A stretch of 64,000 nt of DNA. It comes from Akanthomyces muscarius (lineage: Eukaryota; Ascomycota; Sordariomycetes; Hypocreales; Cordycipitaceae). The translations under genes and the position numbers were made by a program. Positions 11,201-23,759 of the stretch are shown here, piece after piece (the stretch's first letter is position 1; the number at the start of each line of letters is the position of its first letter). The DNA lies in contig NC_079244.1 of NCBI RefSeq assembly GCF_028009165.1, positions 1,798,001 to 1,862,000 on the forward strand, written 5' to 3'. Below the pieces are notes generated by a model. The model made no database searches. It was not told where the DNA came from and saw nothing but the letters and a program-made list of their open reading frames with translations.

Positions 11201-14200
11201 AAAGAAGAAAATGAACGACGCCATCTGGATTCTCAACAACTGGACGCTTGCTATCGGGGATCTTAGGAGCATCAGCCATTTCCTTATCAGCTAGCTCTGT
11301 TGATGGCTTGACTTCATCTGCAGTATTCGCGGTATCTGTTGCGCCTGGCTTGTGTTTGTTGTCTTCAGGATCGGCTGAATGAACAGATTCGTTTGGGGCT
11401 CCCGTTCCGTCTTTGAGCGTAACGGTATTCCCTCTGCCTCCTGAATCACTCTCGGCGGGCGACCATTTAGAAAAGCGAAGCATTTCGTTCGAGACTTCCA
11501 CAAATAGCTCGGGGGCGCGAATGGCAATGGGGGCAAGGGCACGCAGATAGACAGAGATCTCTACGTTTCCGTTCTGGTGATGGCTGACAGCAGGAAATTC
11601 AGCCTCAATCTCCGCCCGAATTATCTGCCGAAGAGTCTCCTCGTCTTCAACAATATGTCTCAATGTGGTGATGATGTGCTTCGTGAAGCCATTGTGCTTC
11701 AACCTCTCCGAACCATATCCAGCCATTTGCTTGGCCATGAGGAAAAGTCGCTGGAGGTTCTTCTTCTGTCTCATGTGCTTCGCAAGCTGACGGCGGCGGG
11801 TCACTATCACCAAGACCCTCAAAATGGATGTTGCCAGTATTTCTTGCTTTCCAACGCGCGGCAGCAAGTCCAGGAGCGATTCTAGAATCGCCGAGCGTTG
11901 TTGATCACTGATCAGAGAAACGCCAAGGTGAACCACAGCAGGCTGAACAGGATCATCAACAGTTCTTGGTGCCAGCCACTGAGCAGCAACTGGCCGCTCA
12001 TCGTGCGTCAAAAGTGGCTCCAGCACAAGCAAAATATAAGGGATCCAAGGTGGCAGTTCATCAGCTGCTCCAGAGGACGGGACTTTGAGGAAGTCAACAT
12101 ATTCACCGACCTTGTCTCGTAAATTGTCCACATTGTTGTCGAAAAAGGTTTGATACTGAAGTAGCAAGGCTAGCAAGTGAGCATAAGCGGCAATGCATTT
12201 GCCATTCTTTTTCTTGTCTTCGGGGTCAAGGGCTAAGGAAGAGAGGGCAGAGGTGAGCACGGTGCCGACCTCCTCTTGGCTTTCCTGATCTTGCTGCCGC
12301 AGAACCATCGTATGGATCAACTGGGCTACTTCAATAGCGCAGTCCGAGTGGGTACGAATAACGTCCAGCGAGTGGTCAATAAGGTTGGAGCGCAGCTTAG
12401 ACCTCAAAGTATCAAGCTCTTCTTTGGTGCCGGAGAACTGAGCTTGAGGAGAGGCTTCGCTTGTCGTTGGTTGGGTTCCTTCCTCTGTTGCTTCGGCTCG
12501 GTCAGTGCCAGCGGCGCTCTCGCCTTGTTCCAAATTTTGAGCTGCTCTGTCGGCAGGACCATCGTCATCCAACCCTTCCGTGAATGTGTCCAACGACATG
12601 CGATCTGGCTCGGAGGTGCTGGTCCCAGTGGACGGCGCCCGCTGTCTAGATCTCGATGACTCCGGCGTTTTGTTCGTATTGATATCGGCTTCTTCTGCTG
12701 GGATAGGGTTTCGCGGCCCAGCAAGACCGGATTTATGAGCTCGGCAGTACTCTCGAGCATTGGAAGCATTGCCATTCGCACGGAAGACAGCCTCATGGAC
12801 TAGGTCTTCATCGAAACCAACGTTCAGCAAGTCATTGATGACTCCACGAAGCGGACGCCAATCGAAGCGCACATCGGTGTAATTGAGAAGAGCAAAGGGA
12901 GCCTTGTCCTTTGGAGTCGAGGGCGGTTCATTCTCAGCAGTAGCAACCAACTTGAGAATGTCTAAAATACGCTTCGCTGTCTCATCCGAAACATGTTCGA
13001 CGAATGACGAGTCCCAAAGTTCGAGCATTGGCGGCATAATGGCGCATCGAAATTCAACGACGATTTGCAGGTAGACGTTGGAGACAACCTGATTTCTGTC
13101 GGTGTGTCGTTGCAGATTGAAGTGGTTGCTAGTATCAACCAGGTATTTTCCATTAACAAGCAGAACATAAAGTTCAAGGATTTTCTTTAAACCAAATGCT
13201 GCAACTTTGGCCTTTGATAGTTCGTCAGGGCGGCTGGCATTCGAGCCTTCGCGAACAGCATTTGTGAAGATTCTGAGAATAGTGTTGAGCACATCTAAGC
13301 CTCCTTGTTCCTTGAAAGCGAGAAGCACTGGGATTATGATGTGAACCTGAGCTCTATCAGGCTGTCGTCCAGGGTGATGGTCAATGAGCATCTCGTGTAT
13401 GGTATGCATCATGATGATCCAGTAATGAAACTCTTTAGAGGTTGGGTTAGGAGTTGAAACGGATGGCGACAATTGATCGAGCACAGTGGAAGCCAGCTCC
13501 TTTGCCAACTCCAAGTGTCTTGGTCGAGGGAAAGGATCTCCATGAGTCACCTCGCGTCTTGGAACCAGAGCCTTGCCGATGCTTTGGAAGAGTGGAAACG
13601 ATGTAGGGATCATGGGATGCAATAGCAGCTTGAGAGCCTCATAATTGTGATAGCGAGGGGTTCTTTGTTCTTCTTCCGTCAGTGACTTGGGAGTATCAGG
13701 TCCTTCAGCTTGCTTCCAGGCGCCCGTGCTGTTCAGAACATCAGGCAAAGAAGTGCTACCAGTGCCAAAAGCTGCATTGGTAACCGATGGTTCACCTTCA
13801 GGGGTTGATCCGCCACGCTTGAGTGACCAGTGTTGGGGAACAGCGGCCAACTCGCCAGCCTCTTCGGCGAGAACACCTCGCAGCAGTGGCCCCATTGACT
13901 TGACAAGTTGCAAGTAGTAGTCGAACGCATTGACAGGATAGAATTGGAGCGAGTGTGACCGAGATGTGTTGAAACAATCGGAGAGAATCTTGATGAAGTT
14001 TTGCGCGTTCAACAGAGCCTTGAGCATCTTGGTACCCGACAACAGAGGCTCTGGAAGGTTGCCGCTCGGCAGTTCCAGATTTGGCGAGAGAAATAGGCCA
14101 AAATATGGTGGAAGAGCCTCCGTCTTCATAGCGAGAGGCTGGAGGACGTCGATTGAAGCCTGAGCACGCTTCAAGAGAGACGGGAGGCTTCGCACTGGGG

Positions 14201-17200
14201 CATGCTCTACAAGCTGCCCAACTACCGCATTCATCGCTCTGGCGGCCGGCGACTCGCTGTAGTTGGCTGGGAGACTGGGCAACTCGCAGATGTCGAGAAG
14301 AAGCTCAATGCCGCCCTTTTCAACAAAGTTGGTCTTGATAGAGGTGCTAGAAAGATACGACGAAAGAAAGCTGGCCAACGCATAAATGTATGGTATGACG
14401 GTACGAGGCTTCTTACTCTGCAGATTTTCGCCAGTATTGTTTTCGGCAATCTTGGGAGTCGCTGAGTCTTGCATAGTGACATCTGAGTCTCCGGTTTGTT
14501 TGGCAGTCAGGAGTGCCTCGTCCTTCTCAGCGATCTGGCCATGTTGATCAATGGAAACAATTTTCCCGTTGCCATCTGTGCCAAGCAAACGAACACCCCA
14601 GTTGTCTTCCTCAGCCTTGCGGACGCCAAAATAGCGAACTTTAGCAACCATGTCGATGACTGCGTTTGAAATCGCAGTCCTCAGAGGAGGGTGATGACGA
14701 GCTAGTTCATCGAAGCTCCCACCGATGGCATTCGCCAGATCCTGGTCAACTTCCATGCACCTGACATGATCAGGGCTCTCGAATATTTCAAAGTAACTGT
14801 CAAAGGCGCGCGATGATACCACTAACTTCATTCCAGAGGCGTTTAAAGAAATGGAGTTGAGCACTTGTGGCACCACATTTATAGCCTCGGACGATGCCAA
14901 GATGCCTCCAGCGACAATATCACCATGCTTGGAAGTCCGAAGCATATCTTCGGTCGGGGGGTGCGGTCGCTGGTCTTTCTCAATCATGGCTGTTACATCG
15001 GATTGCTCTGCAGCATCGTTTAGGCCTTCGTCTGCCTCTCTTGCATCGTCGTCTTGCGCCGCTTCGGCAATGCTTCGGCCAGTAATTGCTTCTAGATACG
15101 TCTTGATCATGCCGGATTCTGAAATTGCGGCGTAGCTGGTAGGGTCATTGTTGATGAAGTCACTCAAAATAAGAACCGAGTTTGTCCAAATGACAGAGCC
15201 AAAAGAGGTCTTATCATTGATGATGTCGCGTAGGCTGGCAAGCAGATCAGACTTCTCGGCCAAGTTTCGCAGTAGTCGTTCCGTGTTGCCGCTGTAATTG
15301 TAGGAGTTGGACATGATGCGGTGAATAAATTTCAAGAGCCACTTGAGAGTCTGCTGCTGATAGTAAGGCACCTCATAATCCACGGCGCTCGACTGATGAT
15401 CTCTCGTAATACCCTTGGATGCTGCTACTAGCGCCTTTGCCTCAGCTGTAGTATCAACCACCAGTTTCGAAACTGCATCAAGGCCATCAGCACTGAAGAA
15501 GGCGGTGAACGCGTGAGGGTATGCCCAAATCAAGCCATCCAAGAAGGCAAGAACCATCGAGTGGTGGCGCTCAGCTACAGTTGATCGAATGTTCAAAATG
15601 TGAACTAGAATCTCCATAAGACCAGTCGACGCCATCTCACTGCCAACTCTTGTCGCCATGGACAGGTTAAGCGTGAGGGAAAACAGATTGTTTCGCCAGT
15701 TGTCGGTCTCTGTCACTTGATCGCCATCATCTTCAGGTTTGATATTTTCCATACCAGCCACGGCCTTTCGAATGACGTATAAAAGGATGCCATGGTTAAC
15801 GTTGGCGTTGAGAGCGGACAGAACATCCTGGCAGCGAGACCCGAAGCTGGAGATGGCTTCCATAAGAGCGAGCGAGATTGTCTGAAGCCACAACGGCGCC
15901 TCGGCGTTGCGATCCGAAGATGGGTGGATGAGTTCAGCGAGTTGGTAGACAAGTTGGTATCGGCGGGTTTCATCCATATCTTGCCTAAGAACCTTTTCCA
16001 CGAAGTTCGACTCGGTGTGAATGTAAGCCAGGTTGGTAATGGCGAGCAGTCGGGCACCAAGAATTTGCTGGCGAGATTTCTGAGATCCGGTGAGAGCCTT
16101 GGCAACTCTAAATCGATGGAAGGCTTCGTACTGGGAGGCTTCGGTCATGTCACTGGGAAGCTTTTCCAACAGCTGGCTCATGGAAGATGAGATAACTATC
16201 GACTGCGGAAGATCAAATGTCTTCTGCGCAGAGGCATCGGCTTCATCCGAGACACCAGGCGTACGAGGAAATAAAGGAGAGGATTCCTCGGTGTGGGCGT
16301 TGCGAGCCTTGGGGGTATGTTGGGTTCCCGCCACAGTCGAACTGCGACGTAGAGGTGTCGGTGTGGAAGGCTGGGAAGACCGGCCTACTTCGGCAGGCAC
16401 ATCGTGTGGTTCTTTGGCATCTTTAGGATAATACCGCAGCTTCACGTCGCCCCAGTCTGCCCAGCGCTGATCGTCAGACGTGGCGAGTGCGACCAAATCC
16501 GTAGCATGAGATTTCGGTGCACTTTTGGACTGGGCCGACGGTTTATCTTTGGATCGCGGAGTGGGCGTCGCTGCGGGGGTCGGGTCGGCGAGGTTGACTA
16601 TCGTTGTCTTGGAGAAGGCCTGCGCAATTTGCTGAACGCGATCCAGGTCAATGTTGTAGTGGTTGGCTAAGAGTGCCGCACTAATATGCCTAGATGAGTT
16701 GCCGATTCGCTTTACCGAAGCCTGGTATCTCTGCGCAAGCTCAGAGCCAACCTCGAGAGCAGGAATAAGTAGCGAAAGGGCCGTGCTGTTTAGAAGATTG
16801 CTAAGATGGGCGCTGCTGGCATAAATGCTCCTGTTGCCACAGTGCTCAAGCAGCAAACGGGTAAAGGTCAGGACTGATTCGACGAGCTCCCGATCTCCTT
16901 CCTGGCTGTAGCCCAATTTTTGCAATTCTTGGTCGTCCCATTGCTTCTCCTCGGCAAACGCTCCCTGTCCGGTAAGGTTGCGAAGGATGTAGGAGTCGAA
17001 GTCGTCGGTTTGAGGTCCCAGGTTCAGCCTGTACGTAGTGCAGAATTCCTCGAGGATAACATCAAAGCGGTTCAGAAGAGGTATCCAGTGGTAGAGATCA
17101 CCTCGTCCAAATGGCCATCGCGTTGGGTATGTGGCAAGGTGCTGTGGCAGTAGCGGAAGAGAGATGGTGGAGGCGGCTTCGACGTAGCTCTTGAGCCAGG

Positions 17201-17313
17201 GAGACTGCAGGAAGATGTTAGTAGGTGGGATCTGGGGATAAATTCAGGGGCATGTATGAGCTTACCAAAGTCTCACGATGCTTAGGTTGCATCTCTTTTG
17301 TGATTTTGCCCAT
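5206..17313 (-). CDS. TOM1: HECT-type E3 ubiquitin-protein ligase Tom1 (HUWE1/UPL family)
   Basis: Three exons: 17313-17266 (16 codons, MGKITKEMQPKHRETL), 17204-5354 and 5300-5206. Joined, they give 3997 aa, typical for fungal Tom1. Intron 1 (17205-17265) has GTAAGC, a CTAAC branch and CTGCAG. Intron 2 (5301-5353) starts GTAAGT. Approximate order: N-terminal armadillo-like DUF908/DUF913 region, a UBA-like segment near 1455-1495, a very acidic tract (coded around 9540-10320), a Glu/Arg/Lys coiled coil near 2800-2855, DUF4414-like repeats (EFLDALPEELRLEI), then the HECT domain from about 3640. The catalytic cysteine is in LPTSHTCFN, about residue 3964, three codons before intron 2, leaving the standard 33 residues to the end FGFA. 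Tom1 ubiquitylates excess histones and unassembled ribosomal proteins in yeast; substrates here are inferred. Confidence 0.95.
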
Positions 17314-20254
17314 GGTGAAAACGGAAGCGGCAGGGCCGCATGAACAAATACAGGCGTCCCCTCCACTCTCTTATACTCTCTGTCGTGGCGACAGCTTTGC
17401 TCGCCTAAGCGGAGTGTCCTCAGCTGGACGACTCCTGGACGCTTGGTATCTCGTTTGGTAACTTCGTGCGTGTGCGGTTGAGTCGACGGAAAGCTCGCTT
17501 CGGTTCCCGACCGGGTATGGAAGTCGTACAAACGCGGCCAGTTGCGAGTATCAGACCACCGAGCGGTGATTTGAGAGGTAAAATGTGAAGTTTGTCGTAG
17601 GGGGATTCGCGTGACTTTTCTGCAAGGCCGCGAAACACAAGTCGGGCGCAACTTTGAAGGCGGGTGCAGGTCGCCGTCAAAGAGCTTTTCCTAACTTCAG
17701 ATGTGACGTAGGCGATACTGGGTAGAGGTCCCGGAGGGTCGTGCCACGGAGCTGCAGTCGGAGAAAAATAGCCAGGATCACTCGTGTACAGAAACACACG
17801 TCGGAGCCTGGATGAGGATGTTGCAGGGGTGTTGGTGGTGGTGATGGGAAGAAGAGATTCAACCTCAAAATTGTTCAGGCAAGCCATGAGGTGGGCCTCT
17901 GCGTAATGGGCGTGTCAACTTGTAGCGACGCAGCACGGCGGGCAGTTGGAGGGCGGCGTTGTTGGGGCAGTGTGCAGGCATGTACCTTTGAGCGCGAATT
18001 AGGCGTGTAGGTACATGCAGTCAGTGGTGGGGAAGGTCATAGCTCCGTCGTGGCCTCTGCTGGAGCTACCAGTACTACAACGCAGCAGAGCAGAGCGCGT
18101 CGCCGGATTAACTAGCCGGGCGATGTGAGGCGGCAAGGCGGCCAACCCAGCGCGCCCAGGTGGGTGGTAGGCACAATGGCAGCCAGCCAGCCAGGGACGC
18201 AAACAGAGACCACACTTTCAAAGGGCTGCCCCACGTGTGAAGCTGCAGCCAGCCATGATGCTGTATCGGATGATACCCTGTACCTAGGCTAATTAACTGT
18301 CTACACTTGCTACGGCTTGAGTTTCCCTATTGGTGGTGATTTGACTTGTCGTTAATACATTTCGAGTGAAACATATCATCTGTAGTGTGCGGTCCTGTAG
18401 CCCCATGGGTACCTTGTGAAGTGCGGCCGGCCACAAGGCTGTGATGCCTTCGGGGCCCAACCGCCGTACAGGTGCTCTGACTGGGGTGGCTTGTTTGGCT
18501 GCAGCCTGCCAATGTTGCTGCGCAAGAACTCAACACAAACGTAGCTCCAGCTCATGTAAGTAGCAAGCTTTGTCAAAGGCTCCGAAATTATGGGACCGCG
18601 TATGTCTAGAGTCTACGGATAATGGCGCAAGACCTCATCCGCGTCGATCGATCCCGCCCCCGGCGATCAGAAACGGCATCCGGCGGAAGCGAGACAGTAG
18701 ACTATTCCGAACAGTCGTCGCGAGAGATGCGCGTTGCGCCGCGTTATTTGCGGGGGACAGGCTTTGTTGGAGAATGGATGGAATGTTGTGGATACAGGGC
18801 GCGAACATGTCTCGAAATTCGACAATAGGAGCATGACATAAATCTCAAGTACTGGTAGGGCCTATTGATGTTGGAAACAATGGCATATCGGCCGTAACGC
18901 TGCCAACGTTATGCAAGATGCGGGAAAGATGAACATTCCTGGGAATTTTATGCGCCTGGTGGTCGCCGTGCCACTGCCGCGGGCGGAACCGAAGTACGGC
19001 AGGGAAATACCTAACAGCCTAAATAAACCGACAGAAGGCCGTCTACGATTCAAGAAAACTAGACCAAGTAGACAGCCAAGGAAATAAATTGTTGAAAAGC
19101 CTTGAACCGTCTATAAGTTGTCAACTTGTCAGGTTTCCTACGCTGACAGGCAATGCGGGGACAGGAAGAAAGCCACCTTTCGTCAACACGGCGGCGACAG
19201 AATAACCGAGGTGCGAGGCAACAAGTCAATAAATTGGCAGTAACATGTCAGTCGAGAATAAAGAAAAAGAAGGACCATGACAGCCTGCGCAACAGATACG
19301 CGCCAAGATATAAAGTGCATACCAATGTACAAGATAGCTAGAGTCGGTTGTTTGGCTGCCCTGTGCCTGTGTCTGCTGGCCAGCACAGCGCACTCACAGG
19401 GCCACCAACAAGGGCCACAGCGCACCCACAGCGCCCGCACATCCACAACAGCCACCGCATCTGCGCCCCAGAGATGCTGTAATGCTGCCAGGCACAGCTT
19501 GTCAGGCACACACAGCGCTGCACAATGCAATCACAACGCCAAAAGATGCAAAGAACGAGTGCCACAGGGCCTGAAACGACGCTAAGCCCGACAACGGCTG
19601 GCGCGCTGGGGTTCAGTCCACTTCTGGCTGCAGACCGGTTCCTGAGCCAGAGCGCCCTGCCGGCGCTACCTACCAGTTTGCAGGGCGGGACAGGCCAGCA
19701 GGCAATGCAGAGGGGCTTTAGCATCCACAGAAACAATTCCAAGCATTCTGCCTTGACCGGAAGAATGCCTCTCAGCGTCATAATCCATGATATAACACGC
19801 CATAGTAACACGCTATAAAAAGTCGCTGTCCTCAGCGGATCCCCGCGCCTCGGCGCCCACAGACTGTACAGAGTACCCAAGCAACAAGTACTAAAATAGC
19901 GTGCAAGCGGCTCCATTAAGGGGAATCGCAAGGGGGCCGGCCGGCCACATCGCCAACTCCCACCAGCGCCACCACCCCTAATAATAAACTACCCGTTGGT
20001 AACATTGTCCTCGAGACCCGCGCCCCTCTCAACAATCCTTCACGCCGCTGCTGTCACCGTTCCTTTCTTCCGCAGCCACGCATATTCTACAGCAACGATA
20101 CCCTTCAGATTATACAGCATTGCATTCGCTTCCATTGTCTGGCTGGCCTAGCATTACACTGCCGCGGGTGCACGTGCGTCCCCGGCCTTGAAGCATCACC
20201 ACATCACAAGACTCGCGATCGCCATTTCTTGGGGCCTTCGACTTCGACGCAAAC
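17314..20254. other. 2.9-kb stretch between divergent TOM1 and GYP5
   Basis: This holds both promoters. Open frames within it are short, lack conserved motifs and mostly overlap on both strands. Only the secreted-protein-like frame at 19325-19585 looks worth keeping. CCAGCCAGCCAG-type short repeats occur near 18180-18200. The C/T-rich segment at about 20020-20250 is probably the GYP5 leader. Confidence 0.5.
19325..19585 (+). CDS. possible small secreted cysteine-containing protein
   Basis: An ATG-started frame of 86 aa; an in-frame upstream ATG at 19277 would add 16 residues. The N-terminus reads MYKIARVGCLAALCLCLLAS followed by TAHSQ. That is a short basic n-region, a roughly 14-residue hydrophobic core and a small-residue cleavage site, a textbook secretory signal. 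The predicted mature part of about 60 residues is Gln/Thr/Ser/Arg-rich, with four cysteines (a CC pair plus two singles) and a basic end, KRR. No family is recognised. A TATAAA lies at about 19310, too close to the ATG to be a convincing core promoter. Such short frames also occur by chance, and the reverse strand is open here too, so this is only a candidate. Confidence 0.3.
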   Translation: MYKIARVGCLAALCLCLLASTAHSQGHQQGPQRTHSARTSTTATASAPQRCCNAARHSLSGTHSAAQCNHNAKRCKERVPQGLKRR

Positions 20255-23086
20255 ATGTCTCATCAAGATGCTTCCCCCAGCGAGGAGCACAAGCCTGTCG
20301 AGGACAAGCGCGCTTCGGCAGCCTCCTCTGACAGCGAACCTGTATGTGCTTTCATTGCGCCGCCGCCGCTCCACTGCATAGGTTCTGTCGAGCAAACACG
20401 AACAGCCTAGGTAGCATTTGCTGCGCCCACATGGAAACTAACATGCCAAAGGCTGCCGAAAATGACGAATCTTTCGAAGACGCTGTGGACGCTGTCGATT
20501 CCGTGTCGGTACGATCTCTAACCAAGAGAGCTGTCTCGGCCTCCAGAGCTCCCGCTTCCGAAGAGCAACATCAACCCCCAAGCACCGAGACTGCACACGA
20601 ACACGCCCAACAAGCCGAACCAGAGACCACCGAGGAAGCTGACGCCAAATCGCATCGCGACTCATCTCCCTTGTCTAAACGACTATCAAACACATCAAAC
20701 CTCGACAATGTCAATCTGGATGACGAAGCCCCCTCTGCCGATGGTACAACCAATTGCCTACCACGACATGGTGCTCAGCAAGCTAACCGCCCACCAGCAG
20801 GAAAAGTTCAAGCGCCAACGGAAATCGAACAGCGGCCCAAGACATTGTCCCTGAGCAGCATTACAAGCGCTCTCCCCTCCATGCCCTGGTCCCCGCCCGC
20901 CGGCACATCGCCTGCAAAGAGTCCTGGAGCATCGTCTACCGCCACAACGGCGCCTCTCCCCACAACTACCGTATCGCAGCCTCCACCACCGACTAGAAAA
21001 CTTACCGGCGCCTTCTCTTGGCTATCTCGAAACTCATCCGCCAAAGATGCTGTCCCTACCCAGCAGACTACGAAGCGGCGAAACACGGCTAGCTCTGTTG
21101 GCACCCTGACCAGCAATCCCGAGATGATGCTCGGCAAACTGGAGGAAGAGACCGAAAGCGGAAAGGCGGAAGCCAGAAAAAGCCTCAAGGACAGATTCAA
21201 GCTGCTGCGTATGCAGCAAGAGGCAGGCATTCCACCCCATGCGCTCGAAGACGACAATGGTACCAACGGGGCTGGTCTCGGGTTGGTCAACGGCGACGCG
21301 GCTTCGATTACCAGCGACCTGGCTTCACCTAGCTCGGTGCCGACCCCCACTGTCGATCTTGCACCTGGAACCGTCTCTGGAGTCAATGCCGGCCCTTCGG
21401 CCATGCCAGAACCCCAGGTAGACTGGGACTTGTGGCAATCAGTTGTGTATGAGGGCCCAGCTGTTGTTGCGCGCACCAGTGCTGAGGAACTGAACCGCGC
21501 CATTACCACCGGCATCCCAAGTGCCATCCGAGGTGTCATTTGGCAAGTGTTGGCCCAGAGTAAGAACGCCGAGCTGGAGGCTGTTTACAAAGACCTCGTT
21601 GTCAAAGGCACAGACAAGGAGAAGAAGCGCCACAGCAACAGCACCACCGCCAGCGCATCTAGTAGTGGCAACAGTGCTCAGAATGGAGAGGCTGTTGCCT
21701 CTTCAGCCTCTTCAGTTAGATCCGACCGCTCTGGCACAAACGCCAGCATGTCATCCAAAGCAGAAAAGGCGAGCGAACAAAGCCCCAAGGCCCAGGCAGT
21801 GGCAGCTGCGGAGCGCAAGAAGAAGGAAAAGGAAGAAGCTGCAGCCCTCCAAAAACTCGAAAAGACCATCCGACGTGATCTGGGCGCTAGAACTAGTTAT
21901 TCAAAGTATGCCGCTTCAGCAGGTCTGCAGGATGGCTTGTTTGGCGTTTGCAAAGCATACGCTCTCTATGATGAAGGTGTTGGATACGCGCAAGGCATGA
22001 ATTTCCTGATCATGCCCCTTTTATTCAACATGCCGGAAGAGGAAGCCTTTTGCTTGCTCGTGCGCCTGATGCACAACTATGACCTTCGAGGACTCTTCGT
22101 GCAGGACATGCCTGGTCTTCATATGAGACTCTATCAGTTCGAGCGCCTTTTGGAAGATATGGAGCCAGCCTTATACTGCCATCTCAAGCGCCGTGGAATA
22201 TCTCCCCATCTCTATGCCACGCAATGGTTCCTCACCCTCTTCGCCTACCGCTTTCCCCTGCAGCTTGTCCTCCGCATCTACGACTTGATCTTCACTGAAG
22301 GTCTTTCTGCCATCTTGAGATTCGGCATCGTTCTGATGCAAAAGAACGCGAGCCTTCTACTTGGCATCTCTGATATGCAGCAGCTCACAACTCATCTGAA
22401 GGACAAAGTCTTTGACGTGTACATTGACAAGGACCCCAGCGCGGGAAGTTTGCTGGAAAATGGGTTTTTTGGCAGCTCAAGTGCCAGTATAGACAAGGAA
22501 GTCTACAGGGCTGATCAGCTAGTCAAGGATGCGTCGGAAGTCAAGCTCACACCCGAAACGTTGAAAATTTACACTACTGAGTGGGAGGAGAAGACCAAGG
22601 CCGAAAAGGATCGCGAGACAGAGCTTCACGAGCTAAAGATGGCAAATCAGAGCTATGCTATCCAATTGCGCAAACTGGAAGAAAGAGTCGAGGCCTGCGA
22701 TCGCGAACAAGCTGATCTTGCGACGGAGCTCGTACACACAAAGGTCGAAAACCAAGAGCTGAAGGATGAAAACGAAAGTCTCAAAGGCCAAGTCCAAGAA
22801 CTACGACTGGTGATTGAGAAGCAGCCGACAGAAATCGAAGAAGCCTGGAAGCTCGAAAGAGACAACCTCATGAAGCGCAACGAAAATGTCCACGAAGAAA
22901 ACCGGAAGCTGGAACAAGAACTAGCAGAGCTGGAGGAGGAACTTGTCCAGACCAAAATGCAATACGCCGAGGTACGTTAGCAATCCTTTACTCATCAAAC
23001 TTTGACTAATCACCCGGCCACAGATTAATTCTCAGCATGAGACGCTCAACAGGAAATGGAGCGATCTCAAGCGGCAATTCGCATAA
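20255..23086 (+). CDS. GYP5: Rab GTPase-activating protein, TBC domain (Gyp5-like)
   Basis: Three exons, 20255-20341, 20452-22971 and 23024-23086, give 889 aa. The first 350 residues are Ser/Pro/Thr-rich and probably disordered. The TBC domain runs from about residue 380 (GIPSAIRGVIWQVL) to 690. The arginine-finger segment RRDLGARTS lies near 502 and the glutamine finger YAQGMNF near 541. A Ser-rich/Lys-Glu insertion splits the early TBC region. A long coiled coil follows (about 735-880), as in Gyp5 and its paralogue Gyl1, which act on Ypt1/Sec4-type Rabs at the Golgi and at sites of polarised exocytosis. Rab specificity is inferred from family architecture. Intron 1 has GTATGT, CTAAC and AAAG; intron 2 starts GTACGT. 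The final exon encodes only 20 residues. Confidence 0.85.
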
Positions 23087-23759
23087 TTTCGGCTCTGCAC
23101 TTGGCTCACCTTCGCCAAGCGGAGTATGCCAAGGATACCCAACTGTAGAACGGTTGGCACTGTACATATTACCTTGATAGAAACGCACATGAGGCGTTTG
23201 TTTGAAAAACACAGGATGATGGACCAGATGCCGTTCAATAGGAGTGAATATGGGGGGACTGGCAGAGTGTTTCGAGCAAGCAATACATTGTCGATGTAGC
23301 CGGGCTAGGTTGGCAACAACAAGCGAACAACATTTATGCCTAGGCAGCCTTTTTTCTCTCAGTTACGCATAACGCATAGATTCATGAGCATGAACCAAAG
23401 AAGAACAAAATCACTATTATTCGAAAAGACGGCAATGCCTCAACTTTACAATGACAGGACTAGCTGGCTTGCGGACGGGTGGCTAAATTCATGCAGTTTT
23501 ATTTTTTGTTGTGCAAACTCCCTAATGGACCCAATCCTATGCTTACGTGAAGCTCATCATGCCCTGCAAATGCCAAACGTGGAAAGTGCAACAGACAGGG
23601 ACAAAACTCCTTGAACAAGATACCAAAGAGGCCAGCGAGGAAAAACAGGACACACCGCTACCAGACAGTGGGATTAGTCCTCCCGGCCGAGCCAAGGTCA
23701 AGTTTTTCTTTTCTCTTTTAACAGAAAACCAAGCAGACGAAGACGATGGGACGAATCGT
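23087..23759. other. intergenic between convergent GYP5 and RPS8
   Basis: 673 bp between two stop codons. Nothing codes convincingly. Confidence 0.6.

Noticed and set aside
17232..17265. 34-bp intron at the TOM1 start using the first CCCAG acceptor
   Set aside because: Too short, and it would insert non-family residues. The downstream CTGCAG with CTAAC branch restores KHRETLSPWLK.
17420..17887. 155-codon minus-strand frame in front of TOM1
   Set aside because: It lies in the probable TOM1 leader, has no motif and is far too long for a normal upstream ORF.
19338..19931. 197-codon Cys/Trp-rich minus-strand frame
   Set aside because: Composition is what reverse-strand reading of the Ala/Thr/Ser/Gln-rich plus strand gives; no start context or family support.
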